A DNA stretch of 64,000 bases from JBGPLJ01 sp035644395 (GTDB lineage Bacteria > Pseudomonadota > Gammaproteobacteria > Steroidobacterales > Steroidobacteraceae). Location: assembly GCA_035644395.1 (NCBI GenBank), contig DASQOR010000090.1, forward strand, positions 1 through 64,000, in the 5' to 3' direction. Positions 34,567-44,104 of this stretch are shown here, one piece after another; within the stretch, counting starts at the first letter, position 1, and every line of letters starts with the position of its first letter. Made by a program: the position numbers and the translations under genes. The notes under the pieces were generated by a model. It saw only the letters and a list, made by a program, of their open reading frames with translations, searched no databases and was not told the origin of the DNA.

Positions 34567-34989
34567 TTATTGCTTGAGCTTTCTCAGCTTTTCGAGCAGT
34601 CGCAATTGAGCCACCGCGCGCCCAAGTTCCGCCTGGGCCTGTGAAATCTCCATCGCGCCAACCTTGTCCTTCAGCGAATCCTCGGCGCGCTGCTTGGCCG
34701 CGAGCGCCGCGGCTTCATCGATGTCCTTTGCGCGCAGCGCCGTGTCGGCGAGCACGGTGACCACGTGCGGCTGAATTTCGATAGCCCCGCCGCCGACGTA
34801 GAAGTGATGCTCCTCGCCGGATTCCGTCTGCACGCGCACTTCGCCGGCCCGCAGGTTTGTCAGCAGCGGCGCGTGCTTCGGCGCGATGCCGAGCTCGCCT
34901 TCGATCGCGGGTGCGAACACCATCGTCGCCGGGCCGGAGTAGATCTCCCCTTCAGCGCTGACGATGTCGACGTGGATGGTGTTGGCCAT
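34567..34989 (-). CDS. atpC: ATP synthase F1 subunit epsilon
   Basis: 140 aa. N-terminal beta sandwich (IHVDIVSAEGEIYSG, IEGELGIAPKHAPLLTNL, GGGAIEIQPHVVTVLADTA) and a two-helix C-terminal domain (DEAAALAAKQRAEDSL onward), the part that can inhibit the enzyme in bacteria. ATG 34989 follows atpD by 56 bp; the gap contains a hairpin. A weak GGA-only ribosome binding site precedes the start, consistent with low relative synthesis. Last gene of the atp operon. Confidence 0.96.
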   Translation of the reverse strand: MANTIHVDIVSAEGEIYSGPATMVFAPAIEGELGIAPKHAPLLTNLRAGEVRVQTESGEEHHFYVGGGAIEIQPHVVTVLADTALRAKDIDEAAALAAKQRAEDSLKDKVGAMEISQAQAELGRAVAQLRLLEKLRKLKQ

Positions 34990-35010
34990 ATTGGTGATTC
35001 CAGGCGAGCA

Positions 35011-35040
35011 GGGGACAGTCCCGAGGACGGGACAGTCCCC
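35011..35040 (-). repeat. GGGGACAG-type hairpin in the atpD-atpC spacer
   Basis: GGGGACAGTCCCG (35011-35023) pairs with CGGGACAGTCCCC (35028-35040): 12 of 13 bases pair with one A-A mismatch and a 4-base loop. Without a following T run on the transcribed strand, it is not a standard terminator. It could weaken read-through or protect the upstream message. The core GGGGACAG is shared with the repeat at 24443-24540. Confidence 0.8.
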
Positions 35041-35045
35041 CACTG

Positions 35046-36467
35046 CTATTGAAGGGTCTTGGCCTTCTCGACGGCCTCTTCGATCGTGCCGACCATGTAG
35101 AACGCCTGCTCGGGCAGGCTATCGTATTCGCCGGCAATGATGGCCTTGAAGCCGCGGATCGTGTCCTTGAGCTTGACGTACTTGCCGTCCTGGCCCGTGA
35201 AAACCTTTGCGACCGTGAAGGGCTGCGACATGAAGCGCTGGATCTTGCGCGCGCGGAACACGCTCAGCCTGTCTTCCTCCGAGAGCTCGTCCATACCCAG
35301 GATCGCGATGATGTCCTGCAGCTCCTTGTACCGTTGCAGCACGGCCTGCACCCCGCGCGCCGTGTTGTAGTGCTCCTCGCCGATGACCAGCGGATCGAGC
35401 TGGCGGCTCGTCGAATCGAGTGGATCGACCGCCGGATAGATGCCGAGCGCCGCCACCTGGCGCGACAACACCACCGTGGCGTCGAGGTGCGCGAACGTCG
35501 TCGCGGGCGACGGATCGGTCAAATCGTCGGCCGGAACGTAGATCGCCTGCACCGAAGTGATCGATCCGGTCTTGGTCGAGGTGATACGTTCCTGCAGCAC
35601 GCCCATCTCTTCCGCGAGGGTCGGCTGGTAGCCGACCGCCGACGGCATGCGGCCGAGCAATGCCGACACTTCCGTGCCCGCAAGCGTGTAGCGGTAAATG
35701 TTGTCGATGAAAAGCAGCACGTCGCGGCCGCGCCCACCGTCTTCGCGCACCTCGTCGCGGAAATATTCGGCCATCGTAAGGCCCGTCAGCGCGACCCGCA
35801 GGCGGTTGCCCGGCGGTTCGTTCATCTGGCCGAAGACCATCGCGACCTTGGAGTTCGAGAGCTCCTTGCCGTCGATGACGCCGGACTCGAGCATCTCATG
35901 ATAGAAGTCATTGCCTTCGCGCGTGCGCTCGCCGACGCCCGCGAATACCGAAAGGCCGGAGTGTGCCGTAGCGATGTTGTTGATGAGTTCGAGCATGGTG
36001 ACAGTCTTGCCGACGCCCGCGCCGCCGAAGAGGCCGACCTTGCCGCCCTTGGCGAAGGGCATCAAGAGGTCAATGACTTTGATGCCGGTCTCGAGGAGAT
36101 CCTGGCCTCCGGCCTGATCCGTATACGAGGGTGCCGGACGGTGAATCGGCAATTTGTCTTTGGTCTCAACGGGGCCCGCCTCGTCGATCGGATCGCCGAG
36201 CACGTTCATGATCCGGCCGAGCGTGCCCTTGCCGACCGGCACCGTGATGGCCGCGCCGGTGCCGTTGACGGCCATGCCGCGCTTCAGGCCGTCCGAGACG
36301 CCCATCGCAATCGTGCGCACCACGCCGTCGCCGAGCTGCTGCTGCACCTCGAGCGTGATGTCGACGTCCGCGAGCTTCAGCGCGTCGTAGACCTTGGGGA
36401 TGCCGTCGCGTGGAAATTCCACGTCGATGACCGCGCCGATGATCTGGGTAATCTTGCCCGTGCTCAT
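35046..36467 (-). CDS. atpD: ATP synthase F1 subunit beta
   Basis: 473-aa catalytic subunit. P-loop GGAGVGKTVT, catalytic Glu region GERTREGNDFYHEM, DNIYRYTLAGTEVSALLGR and the family end segment AFYMVGTIEEAVEKA. It starts at ATG 36467 (MSTGKITQIIGAVIDVEF); the frame is open upstream but that part overlaps atpG and is not conserved. GAGGA lies 5 nt upstream of the ATG. Located 17 bp after atpG. Confidence 0.98.
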   Translation of the reverse strand: MSTGKITQIIGAVIDVEFPRDGIPKVYDALKLADVDITLEVQQQLGDGVVRTIAMGVSDGLKRGMAVNGTGAAITVPVGKGTLGRIMNVLGDPIDEAGPVETKDKLPIHRPAPSYTDQAGGQDLLETGIKVIDLLMPFAKGGKVGLFGGAGVGKTVTMLELINNIATAHSGLSVFAGVGERTREGNDFYHEMLESGVIDGKELSNSKVAMVFGQMNEPPGNRLRVALTGLTMAEYFRDEVREDGGRGRDVLLFIDNIYRYTLAGTEVSALLGRMPSAVGYQPTLAEEMGVLQERITSTKTGSITSVQAIYVPADDLTDPSPATTFAHLDATVVLSRQVAALGIYPAVDPLDSTSRQLDPLVIGEEHYNTARGVQAVLQRYKELQDIIAILGMDELSEEDRLSVFRARKIQRFMSQPFTVAKVFTGQDGKYVKLKDTIRGFKAIIAGEYDSLPEQAFYMVGTIEEAVEKAKTLQ

Positions 36468-36484
36468 GATGTTCCTCTTCCCTC

Positions 36485-37344
36485 TCAGACGGCCGCAGCG
36501 CCGCCGACGATTTCCGACAATTCTTTGGTGATGGCCGCCTGCCGCGCCTTGTTGTAGGCAAGCTGCAGCTCGCCGATGATCTTGCCCGCGTTGTCCGTGG
36601 CGCTCTTCATCGCCACCATGCGCGCCGCCATTTCGCAGGCGACGTTCTCGACCGCGCCGCGATAGACGATGGATTCGATGTAGCGCATCAGCAGACCGTC
36701 GAGAATGTCCGCGGCGGACGGCTCGTAGATGTAGTCCCAATGGTCCTGCAGCTTTTCACTGTCCGCGGTCTCCGCGGGCAGCACCTGCGTTGCGCGCGCC
36801 TTTTGTGACATCGTGTTCACGAACTCGTTGTTCATGAGCAGCAGGCGGTCGATCTTGCCCTCACGATACGCATCCAGCATGACCTTGACGGCACCAATGA
36901 GGTCGTTCATGCGGGGCACGTCGCCAAGATGCGTGACCTGCGCGAGGATCGGCACTTTCAGGCGGCGGAAGAACTGCACCGCCTTCGCGCCAATCAGGCA
37001 GACGCTCACCTCGTGCTGCCCGGCCTGCGCTTCGCGGATCGCATTGAGCGCCTGGCGAAAGAGCGTCACGTTCAGTCCACCGCAGAGGCCCCGGTCCGTA
37101 CTGATGATAATGATCCCGACAGCCTTCACCGGCCGAGAGACGAGGAACGGGTGCTTATAGTCCGGGTTCGCTTCATTCAGGTGCCCGATGGCGACGCGCA
37201 TCTTCTCGGCATACGGGCGCGATGCCCGCATGCGGTCCTGTGCGCGGCGCATCTTGCTCGCCGCCACCATCTGCATGGCCCGCGTGATCTTCTGAGTATT
37301 CTTGATACTCGCGATCTTGACGCGGATTTCCTTGGCGCCGGCCA

Positions 37345-37345
<1 letters not shown>
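36485..37345 (-). CDS. atpG: ATP synthase F1 subunit gamma
   Basis: 286-aa central rotor shaft. Conserved N-terminal coiled coil (EIRVKIASIKNTQKITRAMQ begins it), the STDRGLCGGLN segment and the C-terminal helix with ARMVAMKSATDNA. GTG start at 37345 overlaps the last base of the atpA stop codon, indicating coupled translation. Normal length for the family. Confidence 0.98.
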
Positions 37346-38883
<1,538 letters not shown>

Positions 38884-38892
38884 AGCTTTGCC

Positions 38893-39429
38893 TCAGCCTG
38901 TCAATTCGTTTTCGAGCCGATCGAGCCGGCCCTTGAGGGAACCGTCGATCACCAGGTCGTCTGCACGCAATACCGCGCCGCCGATGAGCGCAGGGTCGAG
39001 CTTCGTATGCAGGCGCACCGTGCGCGCCAGCCGCTTCTCGACGGCCGCCGCGAGTTTCTTCTGCTGGTCCGCCGAGAGTTCGACTGCGGAGGTGACCGTC
39101 ACATCGACGGACTTTTCCGATTCCGCCTTCAGGTGCGCGAAGATCGCGGCGATCTCGGGGAGGTAACCGAGCCGCCGGTTCGTCGCCAGCACCTTGAAGA
39201 AGTCCTTGCCCTTCACTTCGAGCTCGCCGCCCGCAATCTCGTTGACGAGATCGGCGAGGTCCGCCGCGGTTGCGCGCGGATTCGTCAGCAGCGGTGCGAC
39301 ACGTGCGTGCATTACGACCGTCGCCGCCAGCGCAAGCGCGTTCAGCCAGGCGTCGAGCTTGCGCTGCTCGCGCGCGAGCGCGAACACCGCTTTCGCGTAG
39401 GGCCGGGCGATGGTGGTCTTTTCAGCCAT
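38893..39429 (-). CDS. atpH: ATP synthase F1 subunit delta
   Basis: 178-aa peripheral-stalk subunit that connects F1 to subunit b. Typical N-terminus TIARPYAKAVFALA and C-terminal segment LDPALIGGAVLRADDLVIDGSLKGRLDRL. Lies 2 bp after atpF and 9 bp before atpA. Confidence 0.97.
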   Translation of the reverse strand: MAEKTTIARPYAKAVFALAREQRKLDAWLNALALAATVVMHARVAPLLTNPRATAADLADLVNEIAGGELEVKGKDFFKVLATNRRLGYLPEIAAIFAHLKAESEKSVDVTVTSAVELSADQQKKLAAAVEKRLARTVRLHTKLDPALIGGAVLRADDLVIDGSLKGRLDRLENELTG

Positions 39430-39431
39430 GG

Positions 39432-39902
39432 TCAGATTCGGCTCGCGAGCTTGTCGAGCACTTCGGCGTGCGTGCGGGCATCGACCTCGCGCTCGAGGAT
39501 CTTGCCGGCGCCGCTCACCGCGAGTGCGGCGACCTGGCGTCGCAGATCTTCACGCGCCGTGTTCGATTCCTGCACGATCCGGGCCTTCGCCGCCGCGATC
39601 AAGCGTTCGCCCTCCGCGGTCGCCGCGACTTTCGCCTGCTCGATCATCTCGTTGGCGCGCCTGCGGGCGTTGTCTTCGACCTGCAGCGCCTTCTCGCGCG
39701 CGTCTTTCATGATCGCCTCCGCGCGGTCGCTCGCTTGCGCGAGATCCTTCTGGCCCTTTTCCGCTGCCGCCAGACCATCGGCGATGCGCTTTTCGCGCGC
39801 CACCATGTGCTTCAGCGTCATCGGCCAGATCCAGCTCACGCAGATCCACACCAGCACGGCGAAGATCACCATCTGGGCAAGAATCGTGGCATTGATGTTC
39901 AC
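39432..39902 (-). CDS. atpF: ATP synthase F0 subunit b
   Basis: 156 aa. One N-terminal membrane helix (LAQMVIFAVLVWICVSWIWP) followed by a long charged coiled coil (residues about 35-140) that forms the peripheral stalk. ATG 39902 lies 33 bp after atpE. Confidence 0.97.
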   Translation of the reverse strand: MNINATILAQMVIFAVLVWICVSWIWPMTLKHMVAREKRIADGLAAAEKGQKDLAQASDRAEAIMKDAREKALQVEDNARRRANEMIEQAKVAATAEGERLIAAAKARIVQESNTAREDLRRQVAALAVSGAGKILEREVDARTHAEVLDKLASRI

Positions 39903-39935
39903 GGCGAGTGCTCTCCGGGAAATGGGGCGCCGGCG

Positions 39936-40205
39936 TTACTTCAGCGCGCCGAGGAACGGATTCGCGAACGTAAAGAAGAGCGCGATACCGACGCCGATCA
40001 TGGTGACCGCGTCGAGGAGGCCCGCGACGATGAACATCTTGGTCTGCAGCATCGGCACCATTTCGGGCTGACGTGCCGCGCCTTCCAGGAACTTGCCGCC
40101 GAGCAGGCCGAAACCGATAGCGGTTCCGAGCGCGCCCATGCCGATGAGCAATGCGACCGCGATGGCTGTCATGCCCTGCACGTTCGCAACGTTTGCCATA
40201 TCCAT
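39936..40205 (-). CDS. atpE: ATP synthase F0 subunit c
   Basis: 89-aa proteolipid, two membrane helices joined by the polar loop with ARQPE. The proton-binding Asp is in the second helix (GLLDAVTMIGVG). The sodium-binding Gln/Ser pattern is not seen, so the enzyme is probably proton-coupled. ATG 40205 is separated from atpB by 50 bp, which is common where subunit c is made in excess. Confidence 0.97.
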   Translation of the reverse strand: MDMANVANVQGMTAIAVALLIGMGALGTAIGFGLLGGKFLEGAARQPEMVPMLQTKMFIVAGLLDAVTMIGVGIALFFTFANPFLGALK

Positions 40206-40255
40206 TTCAACTACCTCCGGTGAAGTGAACTCGAGTCGTCAAGAGAAGCCGTCGC

Positions 40256-41116
40256 TCAGTGATGAGTCTCATGCGCCAGCGACAGGTACACGATGGTCAA
40301 CATCATGAAGATGAACGCCTGCAGCGTAATGATGAGAACGTGGAAAACCGACCAGGCGAGACCCAGCACGAATTGCAATAACCACAGACCGGTCGTTCCG
40401 AGCCCGCTCAGCCAGCCGTGCTCGAGACTTGGAAAACCGAACGTCAGGGCGAACAGCCCGATCAGGATCATGATCAGTTCGCCCGCGTACATGTTGCCGA
40501 ACAGTCGCAGACCGAGAGAAACCGGCCGTGCAAGCTCTTCGATCACCTTGAGCGCAAAGTTGAACCACGACAGCCAGATCGTGTTGAACGGGTGGAAGAA
40601 AAATTCCTTCGCGTACCCGCCGATGCCTTTCATCTTCACGCTGTAGTACTGCACGAGCAGGAACACGGCGAGCGCCATGCCGAACGTGATATTGAGGTCC
40701 GTCGTGGGCACGGCCTTGAAATACTCGAGCCCTGCGCCGCGCTCCGCGACAACGGTCGACCACCAGTCGACCGGAAAGAGATCGATCGAATTCAGCAACC
40801 AGATGAGCGCAAAGATAGTCAGCGCGAGCGGCGCGACGATCGGCGTCGCGCCGTGGAAACTGTCCTTGACCTGGCTGTCAGTCCAGTTGACGACGTGTTC
40901 GACGAACGACTGGAAGCCGCGCGGCACGCCCGGATTGCGCGCGGCCTTGCGCGAGGCGAGGGCAAAACTCACCACAAAGAGGGTTCCGAGCAGCGTCGTG
41001 ACCAGCAGGCTATCGAGATTGAAAGTCCAGAACCCTTCGCCCACATGCCAGTTCGTGAGGTGGTGGACGATGTAATCGGTGACCGATTCCGGTCCTTTTT
41101 CTGCGCCTGCTGACAT
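40256..41116 (-). CDS. atpB: ATP synthase F0 subunit a
   Basis: 286 aa with five to six membrane helices. The essential Arg is in SLGLRLFGNMYAGE, and the channel helix NTIWLSWFNFALKVIEELARP precedes it. Ends in a His-rich tail (SLAHETHH). ATG 41116 is preferred over ATG 41125; it lies 5 bp after the atpI stop. Confidence 0.97.
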   Translation of the reverse strand: MSAGAEKGPESVTDYIVHHLTNWHVGEGFWTFNLDSLLVTTLLGTLFVVSFALASRKAARNPGVPRGFQSFVEHVVNWTDSQVKDSFHGATPIVAPLALTIFALIWLLNSIDLFPVDWWSTVVAERGAGLEYFKAVPTTDLNITFGMALAVFLLVQYYSVKMKGIGGYAKEFFFHPFNTIWLSWFNFALKVIEELARPVSLGLRLFGNMYAGELIMILIGLFALTFGFPSLEHGWLSGLGTTGLWLLQFVLGLAWSVFHVLIITLQAFIFMMLTIVYLSLAHETHH

Positions 41117-41121
41117 GAATC

Positions 41122-41517
41122 TCAACTGCCCGCTGCACTACGTCCGCCCCACCAGAGAGCGAACCAGTAAACGAAAAATCCCGCCAGGTACGCGGCGAAA
41201 AAGGGTCCCGCTGCGACCTTCGTGCTGCCGAGGACAACGACCAGCAGCAGCACTGTCACCACAATCTTCGCGCTTTCGCCCGCGTACATGCCGCGCAGGA
41301 TCCGCCTCGGATCCGCGCCCGGTCCGTGGCGAAAGAAGAAAACCGCCTGCACCAGATTCGCCGCGGCACCGATGCCGCCGCCGGCGAGCGCGCTCACGGC
41401 CTCGCGCCTCCCATATATGAGTAGCGTCGCCCCGGCGATCAAGGCGGTGAGCCCCAACTGGCTCGCGACCAGACCCACCGCAAACCGGCGCGCGGCCGCA
41501 AGGTCGTTCGTGCTCAC
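41122..41517 (-). CDS. atpI: ATP synthase protein I (AtpI)
   Basis: 131 aa, four hydrophobic segments (LGLTALIAGATLLIYG onward). AtpI proteins help assemble the c ring and are poorly conserved, so the call rests on topology, size and position as first gene of the atp operon. GTG 41517 has GGGAA 5 nt upstream. A sigma70 promoter lies about 95 bp upstream. Confidence 0.88.
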   Translation of the reverse strand: MSTNDLAAARRFAVGLVASQLGLTALIAGATLLIYGRREAVSALAGGGIGAAANLVQAVFFFRHGPGADPRRILRGMYAGESAKIVVTVLLLVVVLGSTKVAAGPFFAAYLAGFFVYWFALWWGGRSAAGS

Positions 41518-41612
41518 ACCGGTTCCCGACGAGGGCGGCGGTGGCCACTCCCCTCAAAACGCTTCTGGCGCTCTTGAAAATATCCCGCAGGGGGCCCCCG
41601 CAAAGGCCGCGG

Positions 41613-41641
41613 ATTATAGGGGGGAACGCCCCTTGGCTCAA
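41613..41641 (-). promoter_or_regulatory. Sigma70 promoter of the atp operon
   Basis: Reverse strand: TTGAGC (41641-41636, 4 of 6) and a perfect TATAAT (41618-41613) with an optimal 17-bp spacer. It would give a leader of about 90 nt before atpI and should drive atpIBEFHAGDC. The 209-bp gap between parB and atpI contains this promoter and no gene. Confidence 0.75.
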
Positions 41642-41726
41642 TAAGAAAGAGAGCCGCCGGCCGCATCATAAGTAGCGACGGCGCTTGAGGTTTTTTGTCG
41701 ATCCATGGGCCTGTGTAGCGGCCGCT

Positions 41727-42632
41727 CTACTGGATGTGCTCGAGGATCCCGTCGAGCTCGTCGAGGCTGTGGTAGCTGATGACGAGCTTGCCCTTGCCCG
41801 AGCTCGCGGAATGTTGAATGGCGACCCGCGCGCCGAGCTTCTCGGACAGCTGATCCTCGAGCCGGCGCACGTCTGGATCGCGCGACTCGCCGCCGTCATC
41901 CTTGCGGGTCGGATTCAGCATCCGGCGTACCAACGCTTCGGTTTCGCGCACCGAAAGGCTCTTGACGGCAACAAACTTGGCTATTTCGATCTGCTGCCGC
42001 CGCTGAGTGAGACCGAGGAGTGCGCGGGCATGCCCCATTTCGATCTGCCGCCCCTCCAGGAGCGCCTTGACCTCGTCGGCAAGGTCCAAAAGGCGCAGCA
42101 GGTTGGCAACGGCGACCCGCGATCGGCCGACGGCGTCCGCCGCCTCCTGCTGGGTGAAGGCGAACTCCTCGATCAAGCGGTGCAGGGCCCCGGCTTCCTC
42201 CAGCGCATTGAGGTTCTCACGCTGGATGTTCTCGATGAGGGCCATGGCCACGGCCGCTTCGTCGGCCACGTGGCGCACGACGGCGGGAATGTCCCTGAGG
42301 CCCGCCATCTGTGCGGCGCGCCAGCGGCGTTCGCCGGCGATGATTTCGTAGCGCTGCGACTCGCCGGGTGCCGCCACGCCGACGGGCCGAACCACGATCG
42401 GCTGCACGACGCCCTGGGCGCGGATCGAATCCGCAAGCTCCTGCAGCGATTCGGGCCGCATGTCGACGCGTGGCTGAAATCGGCCCCGAGAGAGCAAGTC
42501 CAGGGGCAATTTGACTAGCTGGTCGTCCGCGAGGAGTGGGCGCGCGCCGGTTTCAGGCGAGTCCTTCGTCTGCACCTGCGGCCCGAGGAGCGCCTCGAGA
42601 CCTCGACCCAATCCGGAACGCTTCACACTCAT
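41727..42632 (-). CDS. parB: Chromosome partitioning protein ParB
   Basis: 301 aa CTP-dependent parS-binding protein. N-terminal SGLGRGLEALLG, CTPase motif region with GERRWRA, ENIQRENLNALEEA and the helix-turn-helix segment FTQQEAADAVGRSRVAVANLLRLL, then the C-terminal dimerisation domain. ATG 42632 begins MSVKRSGLGRG, the family start; the frame upstream overlaps parA and is not conserved. No good ribosome binding site is seen. Follows parA by 28 bp. No parS-like site was found in the window. Confidence 0.96.
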   Translation of the reverse strand: MSVKRSGLGRGLEALLGPQVQTKDSPETGARPLLADDQLVKLPLDLLSRGRFQPRVDMRPESLQELADSIRAQGVVQPIVVRPVGVAAPGESQRYEIIAGERRWRAAQMAGLRDIPAVVRHVADEAAVAMALIENIQRENLNALEEAGALHRLIEEFAFTQQEAADAVGRSRVAVANLLRLLDLADEVKALLEGRQIEMGHARALLGLTQRRQQIEIAKFVAVKSLSVRETEALVRRMLNPTRKDDGGESRDPDVRRLEDQLSEKLGARVAIQHSASSGKGKLVISYHSLDELDGILEHIQ

Positions 42633-42660
42633 GGCGGAGGGAGTGTAATCGACTGCCGGC

Positions 42661-43461
42661 CTAATTGCCGCCCGCGGCGGCGGCCGTTCCCGCGTCGTCT
42701 TCACGCCGGATCAGCTCGCCCGCGAGCGCGAGATATGCCAATGCCCCACGCGATTCCTTGTCGTGAAAGAGCGCGGGCTTGCCGAAACTTGGCGCCTCGG
42801 CGAGGCGCACGTTGCGGGGAATGATCGTGCGCAGCACCTTGTCGCCGAAATGCATGATGAGCTGGGCGGAGACCTCGGTCGCGAGATTGTTCCGCGGGTC
42901 GTACATCGTGCGCAGGATTCCCTCGATTTCGAGCGTCGGGTTCACGCTCGCCTTGACCTGATCGATGGTGTTGACGAGCGCCGACAGGCCTTCGAGCGCG
43001 TAGTACTCGCACTGCATCGGGATGAGCACGCCGTCCGCGGCAACCATGGCGTTGACGGTCAGCATGTTGAGCGCGGGCGGACAGTCGATGAGGATCGTGT
43101 CGTAGAGGTTGCGGATCACTTTGAGCGCATTGCGCAGCCGCACTTCCCGGCCGGCGAGCAGCGTCAGGAGCCGCACCTCCGCGGCGGTGAGGTCCTGGTT
43201 CGCCGGCATCAAAGTGAAGCCGAAATCCGGCACGGGAACGAGCGCCGCCGGCGCTTCGCAGTCGCCAAGGAGCACGTCACAGGTGCTGCGCTCGAGGGAC
43301 CGCTTGTCGACGCCGCAACCCATGGTCGCGTTGCCCTGCGGATCGAGATCGACGAGGAGCACGCGGCGCTTGGTCGCTGCGAGCGACGCCGCCATGTTGA
43401 CGGCGGTCGTCGTCTTGCCTACGCCGCCCTTCTGGTTCGCAACTGCGATGACTCTATGCAC
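42661..43461 (-). CDS. parA: Chromosome partitioning ATPase ParA (Soj)
   Basis: 266 aa deviant Walker-type ATPase. NQKGGVGKTTTAVN carries both the signature Lys and the P-loop; DLDPQGNAT and IDCPPALNMLT are Walker A' and B. It moves ParB-bound origins. It has no N-terminal DNA-binding extension, as expected for the chromosomal type. ATG 43461 lies 14 bp after rsmG. Confidence 0.97.
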   Translation of the reverse strand: MHRVIAVANQKGGVGKTTTAVNMAASLAATKRRVLLVDLDPQGNATMGCGVDKRSLERSTCDVLLGDCEAPAALVPVPDFGFTLMPANQDLTAAEVRLLTLLAGREVRLRNALKVIRNLYDTILIDCPPALNMLTVNAMVAADGVLIPMQCEYYALEGLSALVNTIDQVKASVNPTLEIEGILRTMYDPRNNLATEVSAQLIMHFGDKVLRTIIPRNVRLAEAPSFGKPALFHDKESRGALAYLALAGELIRREDDAGTAAAAGGN

Positions 43462-43475
43462 GAAACCACTATACG

Positions 43476-44102
43476 TTATTTGTTTTCGCGGGCGAGTTCG
43501 ACGATGTGCCGTTCCGCACCGAGGCCTGGCACCTCGACACGATGCACCGCCAGTACCTTCCAGCCGCGCGGCAGCGCCTTGATTTCACCGTCGGGCGAGC
43601 GCCCCTTCATCGCGAGCAGCCGCCCGCCAGGTGCGCAGAGGTGCCCGCTGAACGCGATGAACTGATCGAGCTTCGACAGCGCCCGCGCCACCACCGTGTC
43701 GAACGGCCGCGGCGGCCGGAATTGTTCTGCGCGCGCGTGCAGCGTCGTCACGTTGCCGAGTTCGAGCTTCGCAATGACATGCTCGACGAACGCGAGCTTT
43801 TTGCGCGTTGCATCCATCAGCAGGAACTCCCGTTCGGGAAACGCGACTGCGAGCGGAAGACCCGGAAATCCTGCGCCGGTGCCAACGTCGAGCACTCGCC
43901 GGCCATTGAGGTACGGGCCGACCGACAGGCTGTCGAGCACGTGATGGGTGAGCGTCTGGTCCGCCGGGATGGAGGTCAGGTTGAATCGCTGGCTCCATTC
44001 GGCAAGCTCGGTGGCGAGCACACGGAGCTTGTCCGCGTCCGCCGCGGAGAGTTCGACACCGAGCCGCTTGCTGTCGGCCTGCAGGGAAGAGGAGTCCGTC
44101 AC
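43476..44102 (-). CDS. rsmG: 16S rRNA (guanine527-N7)-methyltransferase
   Basis: 208 aa SAM-dependent enzyme (GidB) that methylates G527 of 16S rRNA; its loss gives low-level streptomycin resistance in several bacteria. Motif I RVLDVGTGAGFPGLPLA and the N-terminal WSQRFNLTSI segment are typical. It begins 2 bp after prpD. Usually rsmG directly follows mnmG; here about 9.7 kb separates them. Confidence 0.97.
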   Translation of the reverse strand: MTDSSSLQADSKRLGVELSAADADKLRVLATELAEWSQRFNLTSIPADQTLTHHVLDSLSVGPYLNGRRVLDVGTGAGFPGLPLAVAFPEREFLLMDATRKKLAFVEHVIAKLELGNVTTLHARAEQFRPPRPFDTVVARALSKLDQFIAFSGHLCAPGGRLLAMKGRSPDGEIKALPRGWKVLAVHRVEVPGLGAERHIVELARENK

Positions 44103-44104
44103 GG

